Positions 1 through 14,100 of a stretch of DNA of 64,000 nucleotides are shown one piece after another. The position numbers were made by a program, and so were the translations under genes. The stretch is from Halisarca cf. caerulea. Taxonomy: Eukaryota; Porifera; Demospongiae; Chondrillida; Halisarcidae. The stretch spans positions 1,140,001-1,204,000 of the forward strand of contig CAUJGJ010000093.1 in NCBI GenBank assembly GCA_963170055.1. The letters are read 5' to 3'. The notes below the pieces were generated by a model. The model was not told the origin of the DNA, searched no databases, and was given only the letters and a program-made list of their open reading frames with translations. The stretch's first letter is position 1; the number at the start of each line of letters is the position of its first letter.

Positions 1-117
1 GTGTAGGACAATTGGTCTCCAGATACATCCCTGAGGCGCCGACCAAGTTCCTTGAGGAAGGCATGAGCTTGTGGGCCAAACACGCCAGTGGTCTCCACTC
101 CGACAGGAACAAAACAA
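1..117 (-). mobile_element. Retroelement polyprotein C-terminal fragment (partial, runs off left edge)
   Basis: The complement of 1-117 is open and reads FVPVGVETTGVFGP, then a stretch with HAFLKELGRRL and GDQLSY. I recognise this style of sequence (a VGVETxGVxG motif followed by an FLxELGRRL helix) from the tail of reverse-transcriptase polyproteins that are abundant in sponge and cnidarian genomes. It has no start here and continues beyond position 1. It may be one piece with the zinc-knuckle fragment at 503-1020, but the stretch between them contains stops and a TA microsatellite. It could also be the end of a domesticated host gene. The assignment is from memory of the family, not from a search. 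Confidence 0.4.
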
Positions 118-272
118 TATTATACTTACGTGCACTATAATAATTATGGTTTGAACCCATGCACCCATGGCCAGCCCTATATAAAGATATAATTATTTTG
201 CAAACATAATATGTACCTTATATATAGATCTGCATGCATGGGGTGGTGTACATGCAATTATATTATTGCAAT

Positions 273-275
<3 letters not shown>

Positions 276-321
<46 letters not shown>
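276..321. repeat. (TA)n microsatellite
   Basis: An almost pure run of TA dinucleotides, ending in ATT triplets. It produces spurious YIYI open frames. Confidence 0.95.
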
Positions 322-326
<5 letters not shown>

Positions 327-502
327 ATTATAATTGATTACAGTGCATCATGTCTTGCGACACTAGGACCAACACAGGTCCAATGCAGCACTATCACAAA
401 ATACAATACTATACACACACCACCATAACACGTACATGCAACTTATAATTAGAGTTAGACATACATACAAGCTCTGGGCAATCATTCTTCGAATCTCTCT
501 TT

Positions 503-1016
503 TCACATCCCTTCTAATCGCTTCATCAATTGGTAATCGGTACATGCTCTATCCATTATGAATTCTGCCACCTCCTCATCAGTCAAATTGGGCATATCAA
601 TCATGCAATTCACCTCTTCCACCAGCCGGGTCCTACTCTCCGTCCATGCCGTACACCTCATCATCCAGTGGTACACATCTTCAACTTCTCCCTGTGAACA
701 GTGCATGCATATCCTTTCCTCTCTTGCAATCCCCCTCCATCTTCCCACTTCAATTCTAAACGGAGCAGTGCCCCCTCTCAGCTTGGCCAGGATTGATCTG
801 TGCACCTTGTTGGGCACACATGCACAGCTGGCTCGGTGTCCACTTTCGCACATAGACTTCAGGATGCTCAGTTTCGGCCTTTCCTGTAAATCTCTACCCC
901 ACTCTTCTGTTACACTTCCCCATGCAATTCCTCTCAGCATATCCTTAAGCTCACTCTGAGTTATCCCTTCCACAGATTCCCCACTTAAGTCCTCCCATCC
1001 AAAATGTCTAACACAA

Positions 1017-1018
<2 letters not shown>
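503..1018 (-). mobile_element. LINE-type retrotransposon, C-terminal zinc-knuckle fragment
   Basis: The minus strand is open for about 170 codons. The readable part contains a basic stretch RIEVGRWRGIAREE, then C-x2-C-x8-H-x4-C (CMHC, YHW, MMRC). This is the C..C...H....C knuckle that closes many non-LTR reverse transcriptases downstream of the polymerase domain. No polymerase motif (YADD) is present, so this is only a 3' fragment. The frame ends with MKRLEGM and a stop at 503, while a second frame continues as DEAIRRDVKREIRR to about 450, so a frameshift near 540 is possible. The apparent N-terminus of the open frame is TA microsatellite translated as YIYI and is not protein. Likely an inactive copy. 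Confidence 0.6.

Positions 1019-1019
<1 letters not shown>

Positions 1020-1086
<67 letters not shown>
1020..1086. repeat. (TA)n microsatellite
   Basis: Pure TA run directly upstream (in minus-strand sense) of the LINE fragment. Confidence 0.95.
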
Positions 1087-1088
<2 letters not shown>

Positions 1089-1105
1089 TACTGCATACCC
1101 TGCAT

Positions 1106-2150
1106 GCACTGATCGAGTTTTTATGTATATATACCTGCATGCAGAAGCCCAGTCCATACAAGTGGGCGAAACGTTGTACAGTTGTGATTAATTGTTGACA
1201 AATTGTGGCATACGCTATATCTGTCCAAAGATAAAACATCGCTACGTACTTTGATCGTGATCAGATACTGATGCATTGATAGCTATATTATACATACACA
1301 TTTGCCACAACTGGATGTTGTGTACTTATTCACAGAGTTATGTAAATGTACCTTTGTGTGATATTACAGTTTTGTATGAAGTACGTATACATGTAGTTCA
1401 TATTCCTGGACAGCTACATATATGTAGTTTTCAGTGTTGCTTTTCCTCAATTTTTGCAACTCTATTCCAATCTGCCTACATAAAATACTATATCTTATGC
1501 GATGTTTTATGGATACATAATATATGGATATAGAGGATTAAACAAACTTGCATGGGGCAAAAATTTAAAGGGTACAGAACTATATAGAATCTTTCAATAG
1601 GCCTAGTGCATAATGCAAGCCTTACAGCATGTGAGTTCTACACATATATGCTGTAATGCAGCAGGATGTAGGGATTGCACACTGTACCCAATCCATTGAA
1701 ACTCTGCCTGTATTATGACCACCTAGAAAGTATCAACTTTATCACGTGATCTGTCCTGCATGAGCAACAAACATCCCAATCTTATTTAATTCTACCCACA
1801 TAAGCAAGTGTTTAGACTATTATTAATTATCTATAAGAATTAAGTCCATAAGTATCCATTCATAGGTGGCTTTCCTACGTATACCACCAGTATACTTACA
1901 AGTCTCAGGATTTTCTGTATTTGCCTGATGATGACATCATGGGCCAATTATTCCAAAAATAGAGAAAGTATGTTGCACAGCCGCTGCGCTCACTACAGGT
2001 GCATGGCTTTCGCGTGTGTGTACAATGTAGTGGTTACGTTATTAAATTTATGGATTGGTGATTGCGTGCCACCTTGTGTGCGTACAGATTGTGTGATCTA
2101 TTTTCGAACCAAGAAGGACGGATTTCATTGTGATTGTGACTATAGACGAT
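1106..2150. other. Intergenic region upstream of the receptor phosphatase gene
   Basis: About 1 kb with no supported gene. It should contain the promoter of the receptor tyrosine phosphatase, but I see no TATA box or initiator that I could place with confidence. Confidence 0.4.
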
Positions 2151-2196
2151 ATGTTAATCCTTTCTGGTTCGTTGTTTCTATACCTTTTTGTTTCAG
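2151..2196 (+). CDS. Exon 1: signal peptide
   Basis: The ATG at 2151 opens [15 protein letters not shown], a short hydrophobic leader, ending at a CAG|GTAAGA donor in phase 1. The first G joins TT at 2889 to give Val16. The same frame is open upstream only from a GTG, so the ATG is the natural start. Confidence 0.7.
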
Positions 2197-5100
2197 GTAA
2201 GACGACGAATCCTCGGTATCCTCGACAGATTCAGTACTGCACTGTAGTCGTGTCTAGGATACTCGGGAGTACGCACAAGGTTGTGGTATCAAATGCTTGC
2301 GCAGATATTGTTAGAAATATGGCTGTTCTACCAATATCGAGGGAGAGTTATAGCGTAGAATTGTTAGAATAGTATTAGTATTATCAGAATTGAGCTGTGT
2401 GGGTGCTATTAAAGCCTTTTTGAAAACAGTTTTGAAATTCGTGGTGTCAGCCGAGCATCGTGTATATTCGAAGTTCAGTTGAAATGGGTGTGTTGCTCTA
2501 GATCTGCAGGACTTATGGTACTGGAAGGAAACACGGTCTTTTCTGTTTGGCAAGCAAGCACCTTGAAAATAGCTGGGTGTCTTCATTTTACTCACCTCCG
2601 CTCCAGTATGCTGGGTTCATTTATACTTTCATTTTCACTGGATATGGCAAGCTTTGGTGTTGAGTTACGTATGTACATGCCTTTCCAACTGTAAGTACAT
2701 ATTTGACTTCTGTGACTGTGCATAGCATCAAGTAAAAGCATAGACTTATGACCTTTCCTGGCTACCATTAAAGACTCAATGTTATATAATATATTATTAT
2801 GATAATTATGGTCATTATGATGCTATTTGATCTCATGAATATTCATATCATGAATATTAATTTCATAATGAATGAATATATATTGCAGTTACTACACCAG
2901 TTGAAAGTCATTTGATGATTTTTGATGAGGATGGCAGGGATTTCACAAACAAGAGTTATTATTACAATACGCTGGATTCTATGCTTCAGTTCACCTGCAA
3001 TAGTTCTTTAGGGGACAACGTAGGTTGGTACCTAAATGATCTAGAAGGAGAAATGGAGGCCCCTAGTGAAATCAATCAGACTGTTTTTCAAATGAGCACT
3101 CCTGTCGGCCAAGTATTATATATGAATGTTGAAAATTCTGGTCCTGAAATAAGATTTACCTGCAGATCTGGAAACATGAGTTTGAGTGCGAGTCTGACTG
3201 TGAAAGAAGGTATATATTATAGTGTCTTCGCTGTTTTATATAAGTAATAGAAGTATTTACACTACCATTTTTCATCTTTAGGTATTGTCGAGTCTGTAAG
3301 AGCATTAAATTCTACTTCAGTGACCATTACTTGGAAGGCAGCATCACAAAAATTGCCAATAACCTACTGTTTGGCTGGCAACAGTGCTTCTTGCCAGGCA
3401 GCACCAACTGCGAACAGTCCTGATCGTCAATACCATATCAATGGCCTCATGCCTTTTACATCATATGAAGTACACATTTCAGACTATATTCAGATTGTCC
3501 AGACATTGCAAGCTAGTGAGTTGCATGATCTGAGGTGGGAAGTAACTTCTCAGACATGCACATTATATACTGTACACTCTTCTAGGTCCAGCCATCCCTC
3601 CCCGTAATGTAACTTATACTATTGAAGACCCAGACTCTGTTGTTGTTTCATGGTTAATCCCTGAATCAGAGGGAAGAAATGGAATCATTACTCATTATTT
3701 AATTAGGTGGAGTGATGGACTGGCAGAACAATCAAAGAACTATAGTCTCTTTTCATCAAATTTTAGCTATCCAGAAGTAGTTAGCGTCTCTATAGCTGTA
3801 CAAGAGAATAGTGTGTTTTCCTGTCAGGTTGCAGCGGGTACTACTGCTGGCTTGGGGCCATTTTCTCCTCAACAGGAAATAACAATTAGGTTTCTTCAGC
3901 TTTCCAGTGGGCCTGTTGATAATGATAAAGTACTAATCAGGTGGAAGGTCCCTGAACTACTCTATGGAGATAATGAACCTGAACAAATTACAGTTCAGCA
4001 CAGACTGTATCAAGGACAAGGCAGATTTATCAATGTCTCCACTGTTGATCCAACCTTAACTAGTGTAGTACTTGGAAATTTAGGTGAGTATCACTTTTCA
4101 TAAAATTTAATATTGGTACATATGTACATGGATAGTTCTTCACATTGACTGTGTTACTCCTGTTCTAGCTCCTGGAAAACCTTATGAGGTATTTATTGCC
4201 ATAAGAATATGTTTTGTTACAAGTATCAAGTCAATAATTGTGTTCTCTAAGGAAACTTGTAAGCATTGAATCTACAGAGAATATGAGCAGGATTTGACTT
4301 GCCTACTGTATGTGTGCTCGTATGTATCATTTTTTCAGCTCCAATGTACACTGTTAAGAACCTCACAGCAACACCACTAAGTATGAATTCTGTGATGTTG
4401 CACTGGACTCCTTTGACACTAGGAGAAGCTGGGGGATTTCCAGTGTATAGGATCATCTTAGTGAGTGAGAGTGGGAGTCAACTGGAGTATGAAACAAATG
4501 ATTCTAGAGCTGTGGTTACTGATCTAGAGCCATCCTCTAATTATGTTGCATATGTTGAAGTTTTTACTAAAGGAGGAAAAAGCGTGAGGTCTGAAGGTGA
4601 GGCACTTTATTGGTGTGATGCAAAAGTCTGAAATTGTTTCAGTGAAATAGTTTGTGTATATCATATTGAGAGTAATAAGCTTTTAAATTCTTTTAGCATC
4701 CTTTGCAATACCTTTTGAAAATCCACCTGACAAACATGACAGGACTCCTTCTATTATTGGTATTTGTATTGGTGTCATTGTTCCACTGATACTTCTTGCA
4801 ATAGTCACAGCAGTGGTCATTCTCTGTATTGTGTAAGTGGAGAATTCAGACTTGTTCAATAAAATTGGGTTTTGTTTTAATAGTCCCTTTATTCTCTAAT
4901 TTGCAGGAGACGTAGATGTCAGGCAGACTATGGCAAGGTTGGGGTATGCCATACCATTATTTAATAAATTTAAATGACCCTTGCATACAGTACATTTTCA
5001 AGTATGTGCACTGTTCTTTATAGACTAAAAGTGGGAAAATTTTGTATGGGAAGATGGAGAGTGGTGTGGTTTTCATGGTAGATGGTGAGCCGGAGGTATC

Positions 5101-8100
5101 GCCTTTTGATCAGCCTGCAGCACCCCTGGCTATCAGTCATTCAGGTATGTGGTGGGTTAGCTTTGTGGGCAGATTGTGGGTGTGAGGGCATCCCAGCACT
5201 GCCTATCATTCACAAGGGCAGAATATCCAATGTAAACTGTGAATATCATTACAGTCAATGTAAACTATGAATGCTATTACATGTCTGAAGAGCAGAAGTG
5301 GCAGCCTCATTGACATGGGATACCGCTGCTTGATACTGTACATACCATACGTACGTGCATAGTTCTAAGGAGTCTTTTATGCGGCTTTTGTATTTTAGTT
5401 TTACACTAGCAGCTCTCATCCATTCAACGTACTGTAGGTGCACCTTGCAGCTGAGCACTTTACATACATTTGTTTAAGCTTTATTGTGGATGCGTCCTGT
5501 ACTGTGTTTAATGTTTTCCTTGTATAGTTTTTTCGATAGCTGCCTAGTATTAGCTACAATATATCCCTGTTGCATTTTCTAAATGTGGTTGGTAAAAATT
5601 TGTTCATTTGTTCATTAATTTGTCGTATACTTACCTGTTAATACCAGCCATTGGCTGAAGGGGTAGCCTTCTTTTGTGAAGTAATAATGTAAAATGCATG
5701 TAGGGACAGGTTGGATATGGCTTGCTTGCTTCATGCATATCCTGAAGCTCTAACATGTCTATCGTAGGGCATTGCCTGCATGTTGAGCCATGCCACAATC
5801 ACAAAATACTGTAGTACATCAATCTACTAGAGAGATAGCATCTTCAAAGTAATAATTATTGCAGGAATACTTTGGTAATGATGGTCTGTTTTTAGCACCA
5901 TCTCTTTGAAAAAACACAGTATAGTTGGAAAATTGTGAATTCGTGCGAATTGGTGTCCAACTAGATTATTGTTATTTACTACAGATTTCTTCCTGTCTTT
6001 ACAACTACCCAAATTTTGGAAATAATTAAATATTTCCTAATATTCTTTCCTTGGTAACAGTTTTAAGATGCAAATGCATACATAATTTTCTTAAGGCAAT
6101 GCTTCGAATTCGTATTAGTGACAGTTTTGATAATTGTGACTAATTGAGATATTCAGAATATTTTTGCTGCAATGTGTACTGTGTGTTGCAATGTTTATAC
6201 AGTATTTGATCTTACATAATCTAGATTCTGTTGATTCACTCTATGTCAATGATACTTTGGCTATCATGCTTGAGTCTAAGAGTTCACATGATGGTGAGCA
6301 AGGCTATGCACAATACAGTGCCAGCTGTGCACGGTGTGCGTATACTTGTATAATGTTATAATTATATTTGTTATACAGTATCGTATATGAATGTTAAACC
6401 TTGCATACCTGTTGCTGAATTTGCGAATTTTGTGGCAAAGATGAAAGGTGGGACTGGTTTCCGGACTGAGTATGAGGTAAACTTGCAATTTAGTTTAAGA
6501 TTTACAGTATGTAATTGTAGTTGCTTTCTGCAATCATGATACCCAGTTGGAACACAAGCAAAAGATATATACCTACATATGTTTTACCTACCTTTCTGTA
6601 GAGTTTACCTTTAATAGATGATTTTGCGTCCACTTCAGCAGCAAAGCTGAATGCCAGAAAGAACAGATATGACAGAATATTACCATGTATGTTGGTACAG
6701 TATATGTTAATGTTTGTAGCATTCTGTGTGCATGTGTACACACAAACACACACACACACATCCATCCATTCATCCATTCATCCATCCATCCATCTGTCCG
6801 TCTATCCATCCATCCGTCCATCCATCCATCCATCTATCCATTCATGCTGTTTGCACTTCAAGGGGTCTTGTAAGACAAGGGAGTGGTACAGGCCAAGGAA
6901 TAGAACAAGTTATACTAAAGCGGGCCAGTTGCCAGGTCTCTCTCTGTGCAGAAATGTGTACACGCATACGTATACACACATCTTGAAGCCGTCCATATTA
7001 GCCGACTACACAGGGTATTTACAACCGCCCGTGAGAAGAACAACAAAAATGGCTGTCGCTGAGAAGTTGCACATACAGTATACTCGATGTTTTCTTTCTA
7101 AATACGAAAAGATGGGAGTTAAATCTGCATATCAGATTAAAGTTACACATATGTTAGCTCCTACAAAGTTATAAATATAATTGTAACTCCTTGTCAAAGG
7201 AAGACAAACAACGCTGAAAACATGTTCTTTTTTACGAGCTTTGCCTTTGCCACAGGGTAAAACCATCGAGGATTTTCATGAAATTAACATCAAAAGAAGG
7301 ACAAAGTAGGGAACCATACAAAAATCGCTTGCGGAGCAAGTTATAACCAACATAACGAAAGGTATAGGCAAAAAAACCTCTTTTTCTGCTCTCCTAGAAG
7401 CACAAATTGTTGATAAACGTGCATGCAGTGAAGAAATACCTGATTATAACACTTTCCCTAAGTGATTTTCATAAATTTTGACATATGCCGGACCGATGAA
7501 AACAGAATTAAAGCACAAAGATCAGAAGAAATTTTGACGCGCGACAAAGCTGGTGTTTCTTTGAGCTCAGAAAAACAGCCATTTTCGTGACGTTTCATGA
7601 ATACTTAACCGCAACATCACCAAAGTCGTCATCTCCTCCCATTCTGTTGGTATGTGAACTATTAAACGTCATCTGATATACGCTTAATGACGTGTCAAGA
7701 ACAGCTGCTAATTTGTGATGTTGAAAATAAGCCACGCCCATAATCCAAGTGAGCCACAGGCGGTCATAAATGCCTCGTGTACTGTGATACTAGGGCCCTT
7801 GGATTGTGCTCCTGGGCATTTGGTAATTTTCTGATCTGACAAAATCTTTGATGCCTGGTACGGTGTCCTAGTCTCCTAAACATTCTTCCACACTCACACA
7901 AGTAGCCTTCTCCATTGGATGGCATGTTTTCTGCACATCTTTTCTTCTCACGGTTAACTGATGCCCTATCAATTCCCTCCTGACAAAGAGTAAACCACCC
8001 TTTCCTATCTCAGTATTCATTGTACCAGGATTCCTTGGCATGCATCTAGCAACTTTATATCTTGACTGACAAATATATCTCCATCTTTTCTTTGTGCCAT

Positions 8101-11100
8101 GGATTGATGTAGTCTTCCCCATGCAATTCCCCAAACATCAGCTGCTTTGGGAAACGTCCCTCATCCATTCTACCCACATGACCTAACCACTTTAGTCGCT
8201 TCTCCATTATGATATCAGTGATAGCCCAAGGCATGTCAAGCCTTTCAGCGAGTTCCTGTTGCTACCAGACTCATCCGTTTCTCCTTTGTTTTATCTATTG
8301 CTTTCTTAGCAGTTCTTTGATGTCACCTGAACGCATTTTTCTTACCTGTGTACGTTGCTTCTTAGATATGCTTCATGAGCTTCGTTTTTTGCTGCAATCA
8401 ATGGTGTCAAAACTTCCATGTTTCTTCTACCACTCTGGCTGTTTACTTCTTCCTCAGCTCACAGTTTCCTCTGCTGTTATGATAATGGAAGACTTTATGA
8501 TGTCCCAGTTGTTCTCTATGAATGTCTCCAAGGATTGCATGTTGGTCTGATATACGTATATTAATTCTGTCTTCAAGGCTTTCTGCATACTCATCTCTCT
8601 TTGCCTGTCTAGGCAATTCATGAACAGCAAACAGTACTAGCTTCTTGTCCCTTAAGCTGCTAGCTTGTGGTAGTGATATATCCTAAGCTTGCCTCTGACC
8701 ATCTTGTGGTCTATCCAGCAGTTTGCTCCCCTCATTACCTAGTAATTGTACAAAACACTCTCTTTGCTGCCTTCTTTATTATCATGACAATCATGTTTTC
8801 TTTCTTAGTAGCTGGATGCATCCATGTGCCAAAACGAATGTCCTTCTTTTGAAATTAAGTGTTCATCACTGTTGGCTCTTTGGCTGTACACAACTGCAGC
8901 AGTTCTTCCCCTGCCAGGTTCCTTTCAGCTATCTCATGCATTCCTATCACACCATGCCATGGATCATCACCTGCCTTCAACACTCCCACTCTACAAATAA
9001 TATCCCCTGAAACCACATGCAAGGATGTCATTCGGTGATATATATCTGGTCTAGAGTGTCTTGTAAATCTGCATAAAACTGAGCTTTTACACTTGGAGGA
9101 GCTCTAGTAGTAGGGACATACGCACTCGCTATTGTCAAGAATACACCAGATGTCTCTCTAGACCCCCCCCCCCCCCATACCTCTCAGGGGCGTAGCTCCA
9201 TTGTTTCCTGGTTGCCAGGAAACCCCCCTCATTAGAATCCCCTTTAATGTGAAGCCACTAGTATGCTAATCAATCATGCAATTAATTCCAACACTTTCTC
9301 CAATTGTCACCTAGCATGCACCTATTCACATGGTTCTGCAGAGCACATAACTAGCAAATGCTGTGGATACTACTGATGCACTTTGTGCTCTCTTTAGTTG
9401 TTTCTAGCTCCTTGTCTGACAAAAACATGTATTATTATGGCTTAGTTTTCAAATTACCATTGCAAATTTAAATGCATGTTCACTTCCATACCAGTGGTGT
9501 TCACGTGTGTGCTTGTGGCCCCATTGTTGACATCATGCATGCACGTACTTAATCATAGCAAGTACTGGCTATATGTATACTATGATGTGTCAAACATACG
9601 TACCACTAAAGATTTCTGTACATACATGCATGCATGCATATGTGTGCCCATGATCATGGCTTTAAGAAACCCCCTTCTTTTTCTTCTGGCTACGCCCCTG
9701 TCTCTCTCTCTTGTCCTTGCAAACCCACTTTAACCTTGCTGTGACATGCAGGTGTGACATGTCCGACATGTGAGGTTTTAACAAAAAAATGCCCCCCCCC
9801 CCTAAAGTTGGCTGCATGATATCACCCCCCCTTTTTCTTCCGTTATGTAAGGTTAAAACTTTTTAAGAAGGGTACCAGACGTAATTACAACCGCTAAATG
9901 CTCCATTTTTGGTATACGTATTTATGTTGTGAAATCTTCGTAAAGCTAGAAAAATAATACCATAATATTATGTCTTCTATTTTTTTGTTACCCTAATTTT
10001 GTTAGTTGCAAATTGCTGCAAACACTGTCATTTCACTTCTAATTCCTGACGAAACATGTTGTATGCCAATTTTCATCATTGTCTTTCATTGTATTTCATC
10101 ATTCTTCGTCAGTACTCAATCATCTGCTGATTGCTCGACACATGTGCTCGATTTCCAAGATGTTGCTAGTTCCTGGTAGCGGTAGTAAGGTAGTCGTTAG
10201 TAACAATAACAATAAAGCAATCAGCCATAGCTATAAGTAGCATCTCTGACTATTTTCCCAATGGGAAGTAACCATATCTCCAACGTTGGGTTGGAGATAT
10301 GGTTACTCTTATACTCTTATACTCTTAGACTCTTATAAACGTGGTATCCTTGGATCGAAGCCACGAAGTGCTGACTGCAAGCAACCATTTAGACCTCTAC
10401 CTTTATTGAAAGCTAACTTCTGTTTGTCTTTAATTATTTGTTGATGTCTTCCAATTAATATTCATTACTTTTGGGGAAATAGTGATTTGATTTCTATATG
10501 ATACAATTTATCTGAATTTCTCTCATACGAAAGATTAGATGATATACGGTAGTTGATTCAGACCTATAAAACCGTTTCAGTGGTAAAGGCGGTCATGTAA
10601 ACAGTCCCAGAAAGGAGTCAGACTGAGTCAGTATATACTAGATGTATGCAAAGCATAGTACTCGCTAGGTGCAGCTAAATTTGAAATCAGAAAGAAGTCA
10701 AAGGATCTGAGAGGAAGGTATCACCCAAGATGCATGGAATACACCATGCAACATGCATGGCATACTGATGCCATTAGAGCACGGCCAATAATACAACAGC
10801 TTCATAATATTGCATGGCTGCATGCAGGCAGATGTAATAATGACTCAGCAGCATTCAGGATCAACCCTTACCAACCTCAAGTCTGAGTAGGAGGATTAAT
10901 ATGGCTTTTATAATGGCTAATTGAAATATATAGCATGAAAATGTCACATAAGCACACATGACCCTCACATAGCAGAACATGTTGCCAGAGATGGATGACC
11001 TATTTGCAGCCCCCAGTGCAAACAAAGTCACAATCCTGCCAAGCAAAAGTCGATTCACACAAAAACAAAAATGTATGGAGAAGTATGGGGCTATCGAGCT

Positions 11101-14100
11101 ACACTGGGTGTTGGTTAGCATTTAGTAACCGCAACCAGTGTATATAGCTAAAACTGACTGGATCAGATTTACCATGCGTGACCATGTAAATGGGGATCAG
11201 TGAGAAATGGCAACTACAGACCAAGGAGCCTATGCAGCTGTATGCAGACCAAGGAGCATATGCAGCTGTATACAGACCAAGGAGCCTATGCAGCTGTATG
11301 CAGACCAAGGAGTATATGCAGCTGTATACGGACCAAGGAGCCTATGCGGCTGTATGCAGACCAAGGAGCATATGCAGCTGTATGCAGACCATGCAAGGAG
11401 CATATGCAGCTGTATGCAGGGCAAGGAGCCTATGCAGCTGTATGCAGGGCAAGGAGCCTATGCAGCTGTATGCAGGGCAAGGAGCATATGCAGCTGTATG
11501 CAGACCAAGGAGCCTATGCAGCTGTATGCAGGGCAAGGAGCCTATGCAGCTGTATGCAGGGCAAGGAGCCTATGCAGCTGTATGCAGACCAAGGAGCCTA
11601 TGCAGCTGTATGCAGGGCAAGTGATTTTGAATTGCATGAATCACGAGATGCCAATGTGGTTTGTGCATATTTGCTTTGATTTGCAATAGATTAAATTACA
11701 TTGAATGTTTTGTATTTCTTATAAGTTTGCTTTTAAACTTTCTGCTCTACAGACAGTTGGTCCCGGGTTTGTTTCGATGTCTCCACATAACAATAAAATA
11801 GTGACACACACATATTTGCAACGTACTATTTTGCCAATTTGCTTTACATTGTAACTTCGCTTATACTTCAGGTATCAATAATGTCGTTTTTGTAGCTTCT
11901 CCAAAACCGTAACCCGACATTTGAATACTTCTGCCATTAAAAAATATTTATTCGAATTGCCACTGTGTGTCACATCTGCAACACTGACAAATAATGGTTG
12001 GTGGATGAAGACTATCCTAGCCAAAAGGATCAATAAACCCAACGGGGCGACAAAGAGAGTCATCTCATTGAACGAAGAAAATCACTGTCAACAACGTGTT
12101 CCTTGTCCACATCATATACCATACGCACATGATTATCACGGATAACATAATGCATATGGCGACAAAGATGTCTGCCCTATCAAATAAAGAATTTCAGAAC
12201 CCGCCCAAACTAAAGAACAAATTTCACCAAACAAAAAAGTTGTCCCGAGGTATAGTCTTTTTCTCTCTTGTAACAATTCACTTAGCCTTCCACCTTGGAG
12301 CAACTTGCCGCCAGAATGCAAAACGTGATATTCTTTGTCCCTTGAATTTTTCAACGCACTGAATGATTACAGCAAACTTATTCGCCTGAACTCCAAGGGC
12401 ACGTCTGTCCCTCTGTACCAATACTGACAATTAGAAATTTCGACCTGTGCCTTCCAACATATTCACGTTTAAAGCAAAATATTTTGGGCCTAAATTGTCG
12501 TTTGTAACCCGAAAACTAACCCGAAAACTAATCAAACGCGTGGGAAGCTCGAGCTGAGTCCGCTAACTGACCGGAAATAGATAACTCGCTACGCTCGTAA
12601 TAATTTCAGCATAAGCATCTAAACTTTCACCGTTGGATAATTCTGACAATCCCCTTTGTTTGCAAGATGTCTACCAAAATGTGTTGTTTTTGGCTCATAG
12701 TGAAGCTCCAAACCTGTGGACATGTCAGAATTAAATAGAGTATTTGATCAAAAGTATCCAATGGTGAAAGGTTACCTTTGCACTGGTGATCTCCATTTTG
12801 AAAAATGGCTTTGCTAAACAGTCGTTTACATGACTGCCTTTTTTCAAAAGAAATTCAGCCCCTGGTGCAGACTGTCTCCTTGATCATGGTCACAATGTTG
12901 TCACAAAACAATTATTATGACCACAGTGGAAGTAGAGGCTCGAAGAAGATTTTGGTCAGTGTAGTAGATTGCATTTGAAACCCTTTTGTTCTTTTTTTGT
13001 AGCTGCTTGCTGTTTTGAGCTATCAGTGAAGCTCTCCAATCAGCCTATTTGGCTCAAGCTACCGCTAATTCGCTTAGAATATTTTGTAGTCATGAAGGAA
13101 CACATGACTTACACGTGCACTCCCTGTCTTAGGTGTTAGTATTGTATCAAATTCCTTGTAAACCACAAAACATTCCTCAACTTCCGTAAAGTGGACATGC
13201 CATACCTGTGCAATTTAAGCCTTGATTTTCATACTTTCCCTGTGTTCCTCCAAGCTACTGTGGCCTTGGCATCCGGCAAAATCCCTACACCTTCATTACG
13301 TGCTTCATCTTCACTTGACATGAACCTTAGATACGTACACATGCACGCACGCAGGGACTCACATACACATGTGTTCCTTTAGATTAACCCATATTATACT
13401 GAAACAGAATATTAAACCTATCTTATATCATTATTGTTGAGGCTATATGTATTTTGAACTTCTAATATTGAATCTTTCTCTCACACATTCCCTATGTAGA
13501 TGATCATTCTCGTGTTATTATTTGTGGAGACAGCTCAGATTATATTAATGCTTCATTCATCAATGTGAGTTGCCCATCCAGTTCAAGTTGCTATGAAAGA
13601 CTCTGGTTGCTCATGCATGTGCATTATTCAATATATAGGATTACAAGGGGCAGAAGGGCTACGTTGCTGCTCAAGGTAATTGGTAATCAGTACATGCATA
13701 CTTGTTTTTATTGCAGATTTTTGTTTTAAATTTGCATTCATCTGTTTATACTGTGTCTTGGTCAATGGTACAAAAGGTATATGGACTTTGGTATTTATTG
13801 CCTTGCCACATATACAGGACCCATGGCTGGTACAATTGGTGACTTCTGGAAGATGGTTTGGGAGCAGAAGTCATCAGTGATTGTGATGCTTACAAAATTG
13901 GAAGAAGGAGGAAAGGTCTGGAGTTTTTCTTATGTGCACATGCATGTTACCTACATATTTTTTTAATGTACGTATGTATCGATCATCACCTGCGCAATGT
14001 TGAAATGAGTGTATGTGTATTGTTATTCTTGCCATCAAATGATGTACCATGTACAGTATATGCATATACAAGTGAATAATAACCATTTGGAAATGGTAAA

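Larger units (their letters stand above)
9749..13211. mobile_element. Possible large or nested foldback element with GCAGGTGTGACATG ends
   Basis: GCAGGTGTGACATGTCC at 9749 is matched in inverted orientation by GGACATGCCATACCTGTGC ending near 13211. Inner segments also pair: AAAGGCGGTCATGTAAAC near 10590 with GTTTACATGACTGCCTTTTT near 12825. Related sequence occurs at 41452-42285, and the ends resemble those of the element at 24226-25081. I infer one family, here probably split by later insertions between about 10.6 and 12.5 kb. It may instead be two separate copies. Confidence 0.35.

Noticed and set aside
558..959. Plus-strand frame of 133 codons
   Set aside because: It is the antisense shadow of the LINE fragment, whose C..C...H....C motif is on the minus strand.
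11190..11689. Three overlapping frames of 144-160 codons with repeated AYAAVCR/LCSCMQ/PMQLYA words
   Set aside because: They come from a 28-bp minisatellite inside an intron; all three frames are open only because the unit has no stop.
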